A stretch of 64,000 nucleotides of DNA from Candidatus Deianiraea vastatrix (GCF_007993655.1 NZ_CP029077.1:676744-740743); one strand, 5' to 3'; counted from the stretch's first letter, positions 36,021 to 44,577 are shown. Made by a program: numbers and translations. The notes: a model not told the origin generated them from the sequence alone.

Positions 36021-36655
36021 TTATATCACTTCTATTGCATCTTTTTTATCAAATCTAACCTTAGCTAAAGTCTGATATTTATCTTCATCTGACCGATATC
36101 CAATTGGGCAAACAACAGCTGCGGTTAAGTTTTTTGCACGAAGTCCCAAGATTTCATCGTATTTTTCGGCTTCAAATCCGCCTATTGCACATGAATCGAT
36201 TTTAAGCATTGCAACATGCGAAAGCAAATTACCAAGAGCGATAAAACATTGATTTTTTGCCCACTCAATGCGTTTTTCATCACTCATTCCCTTTACAACA
36301 TTTTTATCATCATGTCTTTATATGCGCCTATCTTTTCCTTGTCAATATTGCGAGTTTTAGCGACCAAATCTATGTATTTTTCAACATAATCAGCATCGAT
36401 TTTCGTATTTGCGCAAAAAACTATAAGATGCGACGCATCGGTAATTTGCCCTTGATTCCACGAAAAAGGACGAAGCTTGGCACGTATATTTTCATCACGA
36501 ATAACAAGAAACTTCCAAGGCTGAAGCCCATAAGAAGACGGCGCCATGCGAAGAGATTCCATTATTTCATCGAATGTTTTTTCATCAATTTTCTTTGTTT
36601 TATCAAATACTTTAGTGGAATATCTCCAATTCATCATTTCACTTAGCATTGCCAT
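36021..36655 (-). pseudogene. Nitroreductase-family NAD(P)H oxidoreductase with a one-base frameshift
   Basis: Two frames together make one ordinary ~210-residue nitroreductase. The first (36655 down to 36293) has RYSTKVFDKTKK, RMAPSSYGLQPWKFLVI and reaches KDMMIKML-stop. The second (36287 down to 36021) resumes as GMSDEKRIEWAKNQCFIALGN with the flavin-binding C-terminal part. At the joint an A5 run would need one more A to give KNVVKGMSDEK, as expected of an intact protein. So a single base was lost from a homopolymer around 36303-36307. This may be a real mutation, a read error, or a site of transcriptional slippage. The family reduces quinones and nitro compounds with FMN. Confidence 0.8.
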
Positions 36656-36791
36656 ATATAAATCAAATATATAGCTTTATAATACACTTATTTTAAATTG
36701 CAAGCCTATTTTAATGATAAATTAATTGATTGAAAAATATCTTGAACTTTAAAAAATCATCATTATACATGTATTACATATTACAAAATAT

Positions 36792-37259
36792 ATGAAAAAA
36801 TATCAATTTGAAGCCATTATAGGTGCGTTCGTTTTATTTTTTGCCGCTATTTTTCTATTTCAAATAATGAAATCTAGTGGACTAAAATCTGTATCATCAA
36901 ATTCCGTTACTATATCTGCAAAATTTTCAAATGTTGATGGCATAGAAATTGGAAGTGATGTTAAAATAAGTGGAGTAAAAATTGGGGTTGTTTCCGATAA
37001 AAAGCTGGATATAGAAAATTATAGAGCAGTACTTTATTTTTCCATAAATGACAATATTAAAATTCCAACCGATTCAAGTGCAGCAGTTGTAAGTTCCGGT
37101 TTACTCGGTGGAAAATATATCGATATTAGACCCGGATCTGAAGAAATATACATGAAATCCGGAGATAAAATATCATATACCCAAAGCTCTGTAAATCTTG
37201 AGGAATTAATAGGGAAATTTGCATTTGGCAGCTCAAGCTCGCCTCAAGCGAAGAAATAA
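36792..37259 (+). CDS. mlaD: MlaD-type lipid-transport protein (MCE domain)
   Basis: 155 residues: one N-terminal membrane anchor (about 9-25) and an MCE domain with FSNVDGIEIGSDVKISGVKI and SSGLLGGKYIDIRPG. MlaD forms a periplasmic hexamer that ferries phospholipids between the membranes with the MlaFE ABC transporter. mlaE and mlaF are absent from the neighbourhood. It converges on xseB with 2 bp between stops. Confidence 0.9.
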   Translation: MKKYQFEAIIGAFVLFFAAIFLFQIMKSSGLKSVSSNSVTISAKFSNVDGIEIGSDVKISGVKIGVVSDKKLDIENYRAVLYFSINDNIKIPTDSSAAVVSSGLLGGKYIDIRPGSEEIYMKSGDKISYTQSSVNLEELIGKFAFGSSSSPQAKK

Positions 37260-37261
37260 AT

Positions 37262-37474
37262 TTATTCGGTCTTGGTTGATTCTTTTGAGTCAATGTTTAA
37301 TTTATTAATTGTTTTTTTTGCATTTGAGATAAAATCCTCGCAAAATTTCCGTAATTTTGTAGCCTCTTCATATAATTTTAGCGAAGACTCAAGCGGATTT
37401 TCGTAGTCTTCTAATATATTTGATATTTCTACTAATCTTGCAAAAGCTTTTTCAAAAGTAAGTTTTTCAGACAT
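37262..37474 (-). CDS. xseB: Exodeoxyribonuclease VII small subunit
   Basis: 70 residues, typical for XseB. The family pattern FEKAFARLVEISNILED, then the ESSLKLYEEATKLRKFCE helix, is clear. XseB helices wrap around XseA in the single-strand exonuclease VII. A divergent promoter region with ybaB (TTGACT on the minus strand at 37517-37522) lies upstream. Confidence 0.9.
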   Translation of the reverse strand: MSEKLTFEKAFARLVEISNILEDYENPLESSLKLYEEATKLRKFCEDFISNAKKTINKLNIDSKESTKTE

Positions 37475-37529
37475 TTTATGTAAAATTTTTAACCATTAAA
37501 AATGATTTGAAATATTAGTCAAGAAAATA

Positions 37530-37558
37530 TTGACTTTTAAAAAAATATGTACTACAAA
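37530..37558 (+). promoter_or_regulatory. Promoter of ybaB-atpB
   Basis: TTGACT (37530-37535) and TACAAA (37553-37558), spacer 17 nt. It excludes the upstream in-frame start at 37530 and supports ATG 37587. A divergent TTGACT for xseB lies 7 nt upstream. Confidence 0.5.
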
Positions 37559-37586
37559 TTGTGAGATTTATTTTATACACTTGAAT

Positions 37587-37883
37587 ATGTTTAAGCAAAT
37601 TAATGAAGCAAGAAAAATGGCAGGACTAATTGAAGAAAAAATGAAAGCTTCATCACTGGAAATTTCCTGCGGATGTATTAAAATTATCGGTAATGTAAAA
37701 ACTATTGAAAAAGTAGAGCTTGCCGAGGGTTATTTAGACATAAAACACGAAAAATTACAAGATGATCTAAAAAAAGCAATGAATGAATATATGAAAAAAT
37801 CTGACTCTGGAAAACAAAAAATTACAGCTGATGCCATGGGTGGCATGAGCGGCATGATGGATATGATAAAAAATCTTAAGTAA
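37587..37883 (+). CDS. ybaB: YbaB/EbfC-family nucleoid-associated protein
   Basis: 98 residues. The N-terminal helix MFKQINEARKMAGLIEEKMK, central beta strands and the C-terminal Gly/Met-rich GGMSGMMDMIKN are typical of YbaB, a small dimeric DNA-binding protein often encoded next to dnaX and recR. Those neighbours are missing; atpB follows after 2 nt and is probably co-transcribed. Start chosen by the promoter position and family length. Confidence 0.85.
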   Translation: MFKQINEARKMAGLIEEKMKASSLEISCGCIKIIGNVKTIEKVELAEGYLDIKHEKLQDDLKKAMNEYMKKSDSGKQKITADAMGGMSGMMDMIKNLK

Positions 37884-37885
37884 TT

Positions 37886-38635
37886 ATGCAAGAGGAATTT
37901 TCTCAAAAATTTGAATACGAAGAGGCTTTTAGCCCAATGAACCAGTTTCAAATTAAAAAAATATTTGAAATTAAGCCCTTTGGATACGATATTAGCTTTA
38001 CGAATGCCTCGCTTGTTATGATGATTGCGGCATTAATATGCTTTATTTTGATTAAATTTAGCATTAAAAAAGATTCAAAAATTTCAAAAATGCAGCTTTT
38101 AATTGAGAAAATTTATCTGTTTGCCGAAAATATAACAATTAACTCCATAGGAATTAATGGAAAAAAGTATACACCTTTAATATTGACGCTTATAATGTAT
38201 ATATCTGTGCTTAATCTTTTGGGCATATTTATGTTTTCGCCAACCAGTCATATTGCCATGACAATTCCAATGGGAATGATTGTTTTTGCGGTTTGCATTT
38301 TTATATCAGTGAAGGTGCATGGCTTTAAATATTTTACAATTTTCATACCAAAAGATGCGCCAACTGCAATAAAACCTCTTATGCTGATTATTGAATTTGT
38401 GTCATATGTATCAAGACCTTTTAGCCTTGGGCTAAGGCTTGCGGCAAATATAATAGCAGGCCATGTTATGATAGCAGTTGTTGCAAGTTTTGTCCAAGAA
38501 ATGGGAGTTTATGGCATCTTACCAATTTTATTTATCATAGCATTTTCAATGTTTGAATGTTGTATATGTCTCTTACAAGCATATGTTTTCTCACTTTTGT
38601 CATCAAATTACATAGCCGAGGCAAAACATCATTGA
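37886..38635 (+). CDS. atpB: ATP synthase F0 subunit a
   Basis: 249 residues with five to six membrane helices. The proton-channel helix has GLRLAANIIAGHVMI with the essential Arg. The N-terminal MNQFQIKKIFEI and LLGIFMFSPTSH are also family-like. atpE, atpF and atpF', which normally follow, are absent: the gene instead converges with a GTA head-tail gene, overlapping its 3' end by 7 bp. It is probably transcribed with ybaB. Confidence 0.95.
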   Translation: MQEEFSQKFEYEEAFSPMNQFQIKKIFEIKPFGYDISFTNASLVMMIAALICFILIKFSIKKDSKISKMQLLIEKIYLFAENITINSIGINGKKYTPLILTLIMYISVLNLLGIFMFSPTSHIAMTIPMGMIVFAVCIFISVKVHGFKYFTIFIPKDAPTAIKPLMLIIEFVSYVSRPFSLGLRLAANIIAGHVMIAVVASFVQEMGVYGILPILFIIAFSMFECCICLLQAYVFSLLSSNYIAEAKHH

Positions 38636-39015
38636 AAAATTAGCTCATATACCAAAATTCCTGTGCTAAAACCATATTTTTGGTCATTTTCTATTTGCGA
38701 AGACTTAATTTCACAAGATATGAAGCTGGAATCTATATTTTCATTAATGCCATCAAGTGATATTATAGATTTAATTTGATTTATTATATCGGATATATTT
38801 TTTATACTTTGAGAATCGTCAACTATAGATAATTCAACAACAGCAGTGCTATTTATACCGTCATCTTGACTAATTTTAACAAGATTAATCAATGTAAATG
38901 GCATATTTGTGTTTTTTGGCGGTATGCAAGAAAAAATATTAATTTTTTTATTATTAATATATATTTTATTATTTATCGCTTGAAAAAAAGCTTTTTGTAT
39001 AGAGAAAATGTCCAT
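38629..39015 (-). CDS. GTA/phage tail-terminator-like protein (DUF3168, RcGTA gp8-like)
   Basis: 128 residues from ATG 39013-39015. It fits the small DUF3168 family that closes or joins tails in GTAs and HK97-type phages: an N-terminal helix (MDIFSIQKAFFQAINNK), PFTLINLVKISQDD, and TAVVELSIVDDSQS before a long helix. Identification is helped by position, third in a gp6-gp7-gp8-like order. An upstream in-frame start (39039) would overlap the previous gene. Confidence 0.6.
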   Translation of the reverse strand: MDIFSIQKAFFQAINNKIYINNKKINIFSCIPPKNTNMPFTLINLVKISQDDGINSTAVVELSIVDDSQSIKNISDIINQIKSIISLDGINENIDSSFISCEIKSSQIENDQKYGFSTGILVYELIFQ

Positions 39016-39020
39016 AAAAA

Positions 39021-39341
39021 TTATAAAATAACTGAGCAAAAAATTTCTGTATATTTGTTAGATTCTGAGTTGATAGATTTAATTGTCATTGTATCATTTT
39101 GAAACAATATTCTATTTAAAATACTAATATTTTCATCATAACGAATTGTAATTTTATAGTTTTTTTCCAAGGTTTTTTTCCCAAGTATCACAAACTCACT
39201 AAAATTTTGATATTCAACACTTGCAAAAACTTCCTTTAATGTCGTCCAATTTTCAGTAAATCCACCAGATTCATCATATACTAGCTCTTGTTTTTGAATA
39301 ATGATTTTAGACTTTAAAGACGATGTAAGATTATTTTTCAT
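39021..39341 (-). CDS. GTA/phage head-tail joining protein (RcGTA gp7-like)
   Basis: 106 residues with the beta-rich plan of SPP1 gp16/HK97 gp7-like head-tail adaptors: KIIIQKQELVYDESGGFTEN, WTTLKEVFASVEY, KNYKITIRYDENI and NRILFQNDTMTIKSI. The pattern 'W..+..ASVE...G...' followed by a KITIRY strand is characteristic. It lies 3 bp after the gp6-like gene and 5 bp before the gp8-like one, so the three form an operon. Confidence 0.75.
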   Translation of the reverse strand: MKNNLTSSLKSKIIIQKQELVYDESGGFTENWTTLKEVFASVEYQNFSEFVILGKKTLEKNYKITIRYDENISILNRILFQNDTMTIKSINSESNKYTEIFCSVIL

Positions 39342-39344
39342 AAA

Positions 39345-39617
39345 TTAAATTAAACGAAAATTTTTATATTTTTTATAAACATATGTTATGCGAGATGGCG
39401 TCTGCACCTCAAGATTTCCACGATTTTCATATAAAAATGCAATATGATCAAGCATTGCATTTACCAAATCTTGTGGTAAATTTGCAAAATCAATATTATT
39501 TGAAATATAGTGCTTTGCAAAAATTTCGACCCCTGAAATAAAATTTTGAATTATATCGTCCTCGTCATTTGTCATTATTCGAAGATATTTCTTGGTTAAA
39601 TCTAATGTAATTTGCAT
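39345..39617 (-). CDS. GTA/phage head-tail connector (gp6-like)
   Basis: 90 residues, all-helical, like HK97 gp6/RcGTA gp6 connectors: LDLTKKYLRI, EDDIIQNFISGVEIFAKHYI and the helix LVNAMLDHIAFLYENRG. These proteins form the ring beneath the portal. It is first in a three-gene operon led by the TGCTTCCA element. Rickettsiales often keep these genes away from the terminase and capsid genes. Confidence 0.75.
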   Translation of the reverse strand: MQITLDLTKKYLRIMTNDEDDIIQNFISGVEIFAKHYISNNIDFANLPQDLVNAMLDHIAFLYENRGNLEVQTPSRITYVYKKYKNFRLI

Positions 39618-39669
39618 ATATATAAAAAATTTATTACACCAAGTGATATGATATTTTTTTTTGGAAGCA
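39618..39669 (-). promoter_or_regulatory. Shared GTA leader element upstream of the head-tail operon
   Basis: Minus strand TGCTTCCA (39662-39669) runs into an A8 tract, TATCATATCA, then ATAAATTTTTTATAT before the ATG at 39617. Octamer-to-ATG distance is 52 nt, identical to the terminase locus with the chosen start. Confidence 0.6.
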
Positions 39670-39813
39670 TTTTTCTCTTGACTTTTATTTTTTTAATTAC
39701 AAAGAGTTTGAAAATAGATTATTTTGTGATATTTACTAGATTTATAAACATTACTCGAATGCGAATGTGTTAATTGCACTGCAAGTAAAGTATTTTGTTT
39801 ATAATTTTTGTTT

Positions 39814-40569
39814 ATGTCCTTTGAAAGTAAATTAATTTCCTCGTCATCCTTTGAATTTTTTCCACCCCTTTCGGAATCTGGTTTTTCTGCATTAGAAAGT
39901 AAAATAGTTACATGTCTTTCTTTAAAAAGTGCCAAATTTGCATCAATTACATATGGCGCATCTAGCTCTGGGCAAGAAAGAACTATAGCTTTCGTCAACT
40001 ACTTTGCTCAAAAATATCCAGCTTTAATGAGAAAAATTGCCTTACATATTACATGCACGGAAAAGACTAAAATTGAAGTTTTACAAAATATAAAGCATTT
40101 TTACAATTTTGGCATAAGGCAATTTGTAATTATTAGGGGCGATGGCAATATTTTGACAAATGGATTTCAATATGCATCAGAGCTAATTGCCGCAGCAAGA
40201 AAGGAATTTTTTGATATTGCTATATATATAGCTGGGTATCCCGAAAAAGACAATGAATTGCAATATACCAAAATGAAGATAGAATATGGGGTAAATGCCT
40301 GTATAACGCAAGTTTGTTTTGATGCAGAGAAGTTGATTGATTTTGCGAAAAAAATTAAAATACCAATAATTCCAGGGCTTATATTGCCATCTGAAAAATC
40401 AATTAATTTTGCGAAAAAATTAGGTGTGTTCACCTGTGAAATTCCAGACCCAAAGGCGTTTTTGAAAGATCAAATTACACATCTTCAAGAAGGTGGTTTT
40501 TCTCATTTCCACTTTTACACCTTAAATAATTTTGATGATTTATTATTTTTATTCTATGAAAATATCTGA
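39814..40569 (+). CDS. metF: Methylenetetrahydrofolate reductase
   Basis: 251 residues from ATG 39814. The N-terminal FEFFPP, the FASITYGASSSGQERT block, IALHITCTEK, FVIIRGDG, ACITQVCFDAEKLIDF and a final FHFYTLN match the FAD-dependent MetF barrel, which makes the 5-methyl-THF consumed by MetE. It is shorter than the usual 275-300 residues but keeps both ends. The following exporter gene starts inside its last 14 bp. Its 195-nt leader may be structured. Confidence 0.85.
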   Translation: MSFESKLISSSSFEFFPPLSESGFSALESKIVTCLSLKSAKFASITYGASSSGQERTIAFVNYFAQKYPALMRKIALHITCTEKTKIEVLQNIKHFYNFGIRQFVIIRGDGNILTNGFQYASELIAAARKEFFDIAIYIAGYPEKDNELQYTKMKIEYGVNACITQVCFDAEKLIDFAKKIKIPIIPGLILPSEKSINFAKKLGVFTCEIPDPKAFLKDQITHLQEGGFSHFHFYTLNNFDDLLFLFYENI

Positions 40570-41173
40570 AATTTTAATAATGCAATTTTTTTATATAATC
40601 TGGCCCGGGCTGACCTTTGCTTGTGTTACAAATATTGCGATAAATAATGGAAAAAAAGCTGGTATTTTCTTTGCAGCAGGCGATGCACTTGGCGGCGGAG
40701 TGTTAAAAATCTTGGGTCTTTTTGGGCTTGGAATTGTTTTAAAATCGCATCATCTAATTTATTCTGGTTTAAAAATTATTGGCGTTTTATATTTACTTTA
40801 TTTATCCTCAAAAATTGTTATTGATACATTTAAAAATCAATTTGAAAGCAAGTCAAATGCAATTGAATCAAGTTATTTTAAAAAGGGATTTTTATTTTCA
40901 ACTTCCTATATAGCATCAATTTTATTTTATATGACGCTTTTTGCCTCGATGGAAGAAAATATCACTTATTTTGAGAAATTTCTAATGATTATTTGGATGG
41001 TTTCATTAAATTTTATATATCATTTTTCAGTTATACATTTGCTTACCAACAACAGAATATATAAAAAAATACAGAAATATATTTTTGCAATTAGAATTGT
41101 TTCTTGCATATTTATTGCTTATTTTGCAATAAAAGTGCTTTTACAATTAGTTTATGATTTATTTTTAGTGTAA
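40556..41173 (+). CDS. LysE-family exporter within the methionine cluster
   Basis: 205 residues with six hydrophobic segments and a LysE-like N terminus (FYIIWPGLTFACV with the WPGP-like turn reduced to WPGL, then KAGIFFAAGDALGGG). The ATG (40556) overlaps the end of metF, and the trans-sulfuration gene follows 3 nt later, so it is embedded in one operon. Its location suggests export of methionine or a related sulfur amino acid; that substrate is an inference. Confidence 0.75.
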   Translation: MKISEILIMQFFYIIWPGLTFACVTNIAINNGKKAGIFFAAGDALGGGVLKILGLFGLGIVLKSHHLIYSGLKIIGVLYLLYLSSKIVIDTFKNQFESKSNAIESSYFKKGFLFSTSYIASILFYMTLFASMEENITYFEKFLMIIWMVSLNFIYHFSVIHLLTNNRIYKKIQKYIFAIRIVSCIFIAYFAIKVLLQLVYDLFLV

Positions 41174-41176
41174 TTT

Positions 41177-42346
41177 ATGAGTAATAAAAATTCATGCTTT
41201 GAAACAAACGCAATTAGAGTTGGCTCAGAGCCAGATCCTATAAATGGCTCGGTAATACCCGGTATTTTCCAAACCTCAACATATGTTCAAGAGTCACCAA
41301 ATGTAACCAAGGGCTTTGATTACACAAGATGCACAAATCCAACAAGAAAAAATCTTGAAACTTGCCTTGCAAGCCTTGAAGAAACAAATTACTGCCTTGC
41401 AACTGCATCTGGGCTTTCTGCTATAACATGCATTTTAAATCTACTACCAAATGGTGCAAATATTGTTTGCGGAAATGATGTCTACGGCGGAACTTATAGG
41501 CTGCTTGCCACAATTTTTAATGATAAATTTAATGTAACATGGGTTGACACAACAGATAGTCAAAATGTCGAAAATGTATGCAAAGAGCTAGGAAAAATCG
41601 ATCTTTTATGGATTGAAGCGGTTTCCAATCCACTTCTTCGTGTTACAGATATTGAAAAAGTTGCCAAAATCGCTAAGAATTATGGCGGTATTGTCGTAGT
41701 AGACTCAACATTTTTAACACCTTATTTGCAAAAACCTGTAAAATTTGGCGCAGATATAATTGTTCACTCTCTTACAAAATACATAAATGGACACAGTGAT
41801 GTGCTTGCAGGCGGCATTTTTACTAACTCAAAAGAACTTTTTGACAAGCTATACTATATACAAAAAACTCTTGGGCCATCTTTGTCTCCTTTTGACTCTT
41901 GGCTTGTTTTAAGAGGCGTCAAAACTCTTGCAGTTAGAATGAAAGCACATCAGGAAAATGCCATTGAAGTTGCAAAATTTCTGACATCTTGCGATAAAGT
42001 TGAAAAGGTTTTTTATCCAGGGCTAGAAACTCATAAAAACTCCGATATTTTAAAGTCTCAGTGCGAAAAAACCTTCACAGGTGGAGGCATGATCTCCTTT
42101 TATATTAAGGGAAATCTAGACACAGCTAAGGCATTTATAGCAAATCTCAAAATATTCCAGCTTGCAGAAAGTTTGGGCGGCATAGAAAGTTTAGTTTGCG
42201 TTCCTGCTTTAATGACTCACGCCTCTGTTCCGAAAAATATTCGCGATGCAAACGGTGTAACTGATAATTTAATTAGATTATCAGTTGGAATCGAGGGTAA
42301 AGATGATATAATGTCCGATTTGCAATCTGCATTTTCAAAAATTTAG
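41177..42346 (+). CDS. Cystathionine gamma-synthase/gamma-lyase family PLP enzyme
   Basis: 389 residues, a full-length Cys/Met-metabolism PLP enzyme. The PLP-binding Lys is in HSLTKYINGHSD. Other blocks are YTRCTNPTRKNLE near the N terminus, DVYGGTYRLL, DSTFLTPYLQKP and a late SVGIEG. The family includes cystathionine gamma-synthase (MetB), beta-lyase (MetC) and gamma-lyase; sequence alone does not separate them here. Between metF and metE a role in making homocysteine is most natural. Confidence 0.9.
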   Translation: MSNKNSCFETNAIRVGSEPDPINGSVIPGIFQTSTYVQESPNVTKGFDYTRCTNPTRKNLETCLASLEETNYCLATASGLSAITCILNLLPNGANIVCGNDVYGGTYRLLATIFNDKFNVTWVDTTDSQNVENVCKELGKIDLLWIEAVSNPLLRVTDIEKVAKIAKNYGGIVVVDSTFLTPYLQKPVKFGADIIVHSLTKYINGHSDVLAGGIFTNSKELFDKLYYIQKTLGPSLSPFDSWLVLRGVKTLAVRMKAHQENAIEVAKFLTSCDKVEKVFYPGLETHKNSDILKSQCEKTFTGGGMISFYIKGNLDTAKAFIANLKIFQLAESLGGIESLVCVPALMTHASVPKNIRDANGVTDNLIRLSVGIEGKDDIMSDLQSAFSKI

Positions 42347-42372
42347 TTTTATTTGTTTTTTTATTTAGTTTT

Positions 42373-44577
42373 ATGACACATTCAGTACAGTCGGCCTGCA
42401 TTGGCTTTCCAAGAGTTGGAAAAAATCGCGAATTAAAATTTGCACTTGAGTCTTTTTGGCAAGGTAAAATATCAAGAAAAGAGCTTGAAGATGTTGCAAT
42501 TTCAATTCGTAAAAACAACTGGGAATTGCAAAAATCATTTGATTTCATCGCATCTTGCGACTTTTCATACTACGACCATGTTCTTGATTTATCTTTTGAA
42601 TTTTCAAATATTCCTGCGAAATTTAATGTTGTTGAAGATGATTTTGAAAGATATTTTGCAGTTGCACGCGGGTATCAAAAAAATGGACATGACCTGCACG
42701 CATGCGAATTGTCAAAATGGTTTAATACAAATTACCACTATATAATTCCAGAATTTCACTCCGATGTAAAGCCAAATTACAAACCAAGGAAATTTGTCTC
42801 ACAATTTTTAGAGGCAAAAAATTTAGGAATTAACACAAGACCAGTTATCATTGGCCCGGTATCATATTTACTGCTTGGGAAAGAAAAAACCATTACAAGA
42901 GCTGAGATTTTTGAAAATATTCTAACCTGTTACGAAGCATTAATTTTAGATTTAAAAGCAAATGGCGCAACCGATATACAAATTGATGAGCCATATCTTG
43001 CAACTGAGCTTGATGCCGAAGTGAAAAAACTATACACAGATGCATATAATAGACTTTCAAAACTTGGCGTAAAAATACATCTTGTTACTTATTTTGATGA
43101 ATTGGCAGAAAATAGTGAGTTAGCATTTAGCCTTCCGGTTTACTCAATACATTTAGATTTGTCTGAATTTTCCATTCCAAGTCTACCAAAAACAGATAAA
43201 GTTATATCTCTGGGCTTAATTAGTGGAAGAAATATTTGGAAAAATAATCTTGAAAAAAGCTTCGATATTGCAAAGAAAATCCTTGAAGAAAATAGCATAA
43301 TTATCGCAACTTCCTGCTCACTACTTCACACTCCATATAGCGTTGAATCTGAGCAAAAACTTGAAGAAAAAATTAAAAATCGCCTTGCTTTTGCAAAGGA
43401 GAAATTAATTGAAATTAAAGTTCTTACCGATCACTTGAAAAACAACACCAAGCCTGAAAAATTTGCCATAAATGTTGAAAAAAATGAAGCAGTATGGCAA
43501 AGACTTAAAGATCTTAACGGTAATTACGAAAGAGCGTCAGTATTTGCAGATAGAAAAAAAGCTCAAGAATGCCTAAATATTCCACTTTTTCCAACTACAA
43601 CTATTGGTTCATTTCCACAAGATGCTGCAATTCGTAAAAATCGCTCAGACTTCAAGAAAGGTCTAAAAACACAGGCAGAATACGATAAATTTTGCCAAGA
43701 TGTCATTAGAGATTGCATAAAAAGACAAGAAGATCTTGACATCGATGTGCTTGTTCATGGTGAATGCGAAAGAAATGACATGGTTGAATATTTTGGTGAA
43801 AATCTTGAAGGTTTTTGCTTTACAGAAAATGGCTGGGTTCAAAGCTATGGGTCAAGATGCGTTAAGCCGCCAGTTATTCACTCTGATGTTTCAAGACGCA
43901 ATGCAATTACTGTAAAATGGGCAGAATTTGCTCAAAGCTGCAGTAAAAAACATGTTAAAGGAATGCTCACAGGTCCTGTTACAATCTTAAAATGGAGCTT
44001 CGTTCGTGACGATATTCATCAAAAAATTACATGTCAACAAATCGCTCTTGCACTTCTTGACGAAGTTTTGGATCTTGAGAAAGCAGGCATTGCAATTATA
44101 CAAATTGATGAACCTGCAATTCGCGAAATTTTGCCAATTAGGCGTAAAAAATGGAATGAAGTTTTAACTTGGGCTGTAGATTGTTTTAAGATTTCCGCTT
44201 ATAAAGTTGCAAATACAACTCAAATCCACACACATGTTTGTTATTCTGAGTTTAATGACATTATTGACCACATTGTTAAACTTGATGCCGATGTCTTGTC
44301 AATTGAAGCTTCAAGGTCAGATCTTGAGGTTTTATCGGCATTAAAAGATGGTGGATATAAAAATGATATTGGACCTGGCGTATGGGATATACACTCTCCA
44401 AGAGTGCCATCTTATGCGGAAATGTCAGATATTATCGAGAAATCTCTAAAGGTCTTAAAGCCTGAGCAGATTTGGGTAAATCCAGATTGTGGGCTTAAGA
44501 CAAGAGGCTGGGATGAGGTAACTAAATCTCTTTCAAGTCTTGTTGCTGTTGCAAAGGATTTTAGAAAGAAACATTAA
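42373..44577 (+). CDS. metE: Cobalamin-independent methionine synthase
   Basis: 734 residues, close to the family's ~755. The N-terminal barrel starts ACIGFPRVGKNRELKFA. The C-terminal catalytic barrel has LFPTTTIGSFPQ, the zinc ligands in VLVHGECERNDMVEYFGE (His and Cys) and PDCGLKTRGW (Cys), and IQIDEPAIRE. It methylates homocysteine from 5-methyl-THF-polyglutamate without B12. Last gene of the metF-lysE-met cluster, closed by a terminator. A diverged partial paralogue is at 1-1277. Confidence 0.97.
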   Translation: MTHSVQSACIGFPRVGKNRELKFALESFWQGKISRKELEDVAISIRKNNWELQKSFDFIASCDFSYYDHVLDLSFEFSNIPAKFNVVEDDFERYFAVARGYQKNGHDLHACELSKWFNTNYHYIIPEFHSDVKPNYKPRKFVSQFLEAKNLGINTRPVIIGPVSYLLLGKEKTITRAEIFENILTCYEALILDLKANGATDIQIDEPYLATELDAEVKKLYTDAYNRLSKLGVKIHLVTYFDELAENSELAFSLPVYSIHLDLSEFSIPSLPKTDKVISLGLISGRNIWKNNLEKSFDIAKKILEENSIIIATSCSLLHTPYSVESEQKLEEKIKNRLAFAKEKLIEIKVLTDHLKNNTKPEKFAINVEKNEAVWQRLKDLNGNYERASVFADRKKAQECLNIPLFPTTTIGSFPQDAAIRKNRSDFKKGLKTQAEYDKFCQDVIRDCIKRQEDLDIDVLVHGECERNDMVEYFGENLEGFCFTENGWVQSYGSRCVKPPVIHSDVSRRNAITVKWAEFAQSCSKKHVKGMLTGPVTILKWSFVRDDIHQKITCQQIALALLDEVLDLEKAGIAIIQIDEPAIREILPIRRKKWNEVLTWAVDCFKISAYKVANTTQIHTHVCYSEFNDIIDHIVKLDADVLSIEASRSDLEVLSALKDGGYKNDIGPGVWDIHSPRVPSYAEMSDIIEKSLKVLKPEQIWVNPDCGLKTRGWDEVTKSLSSLVAVAKDFRKKH

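Noticed and set aside
37530-37586. Upstream extension of ybaB
   Set aside because: It begins inside the -35 box of a good promoter and has no family support.
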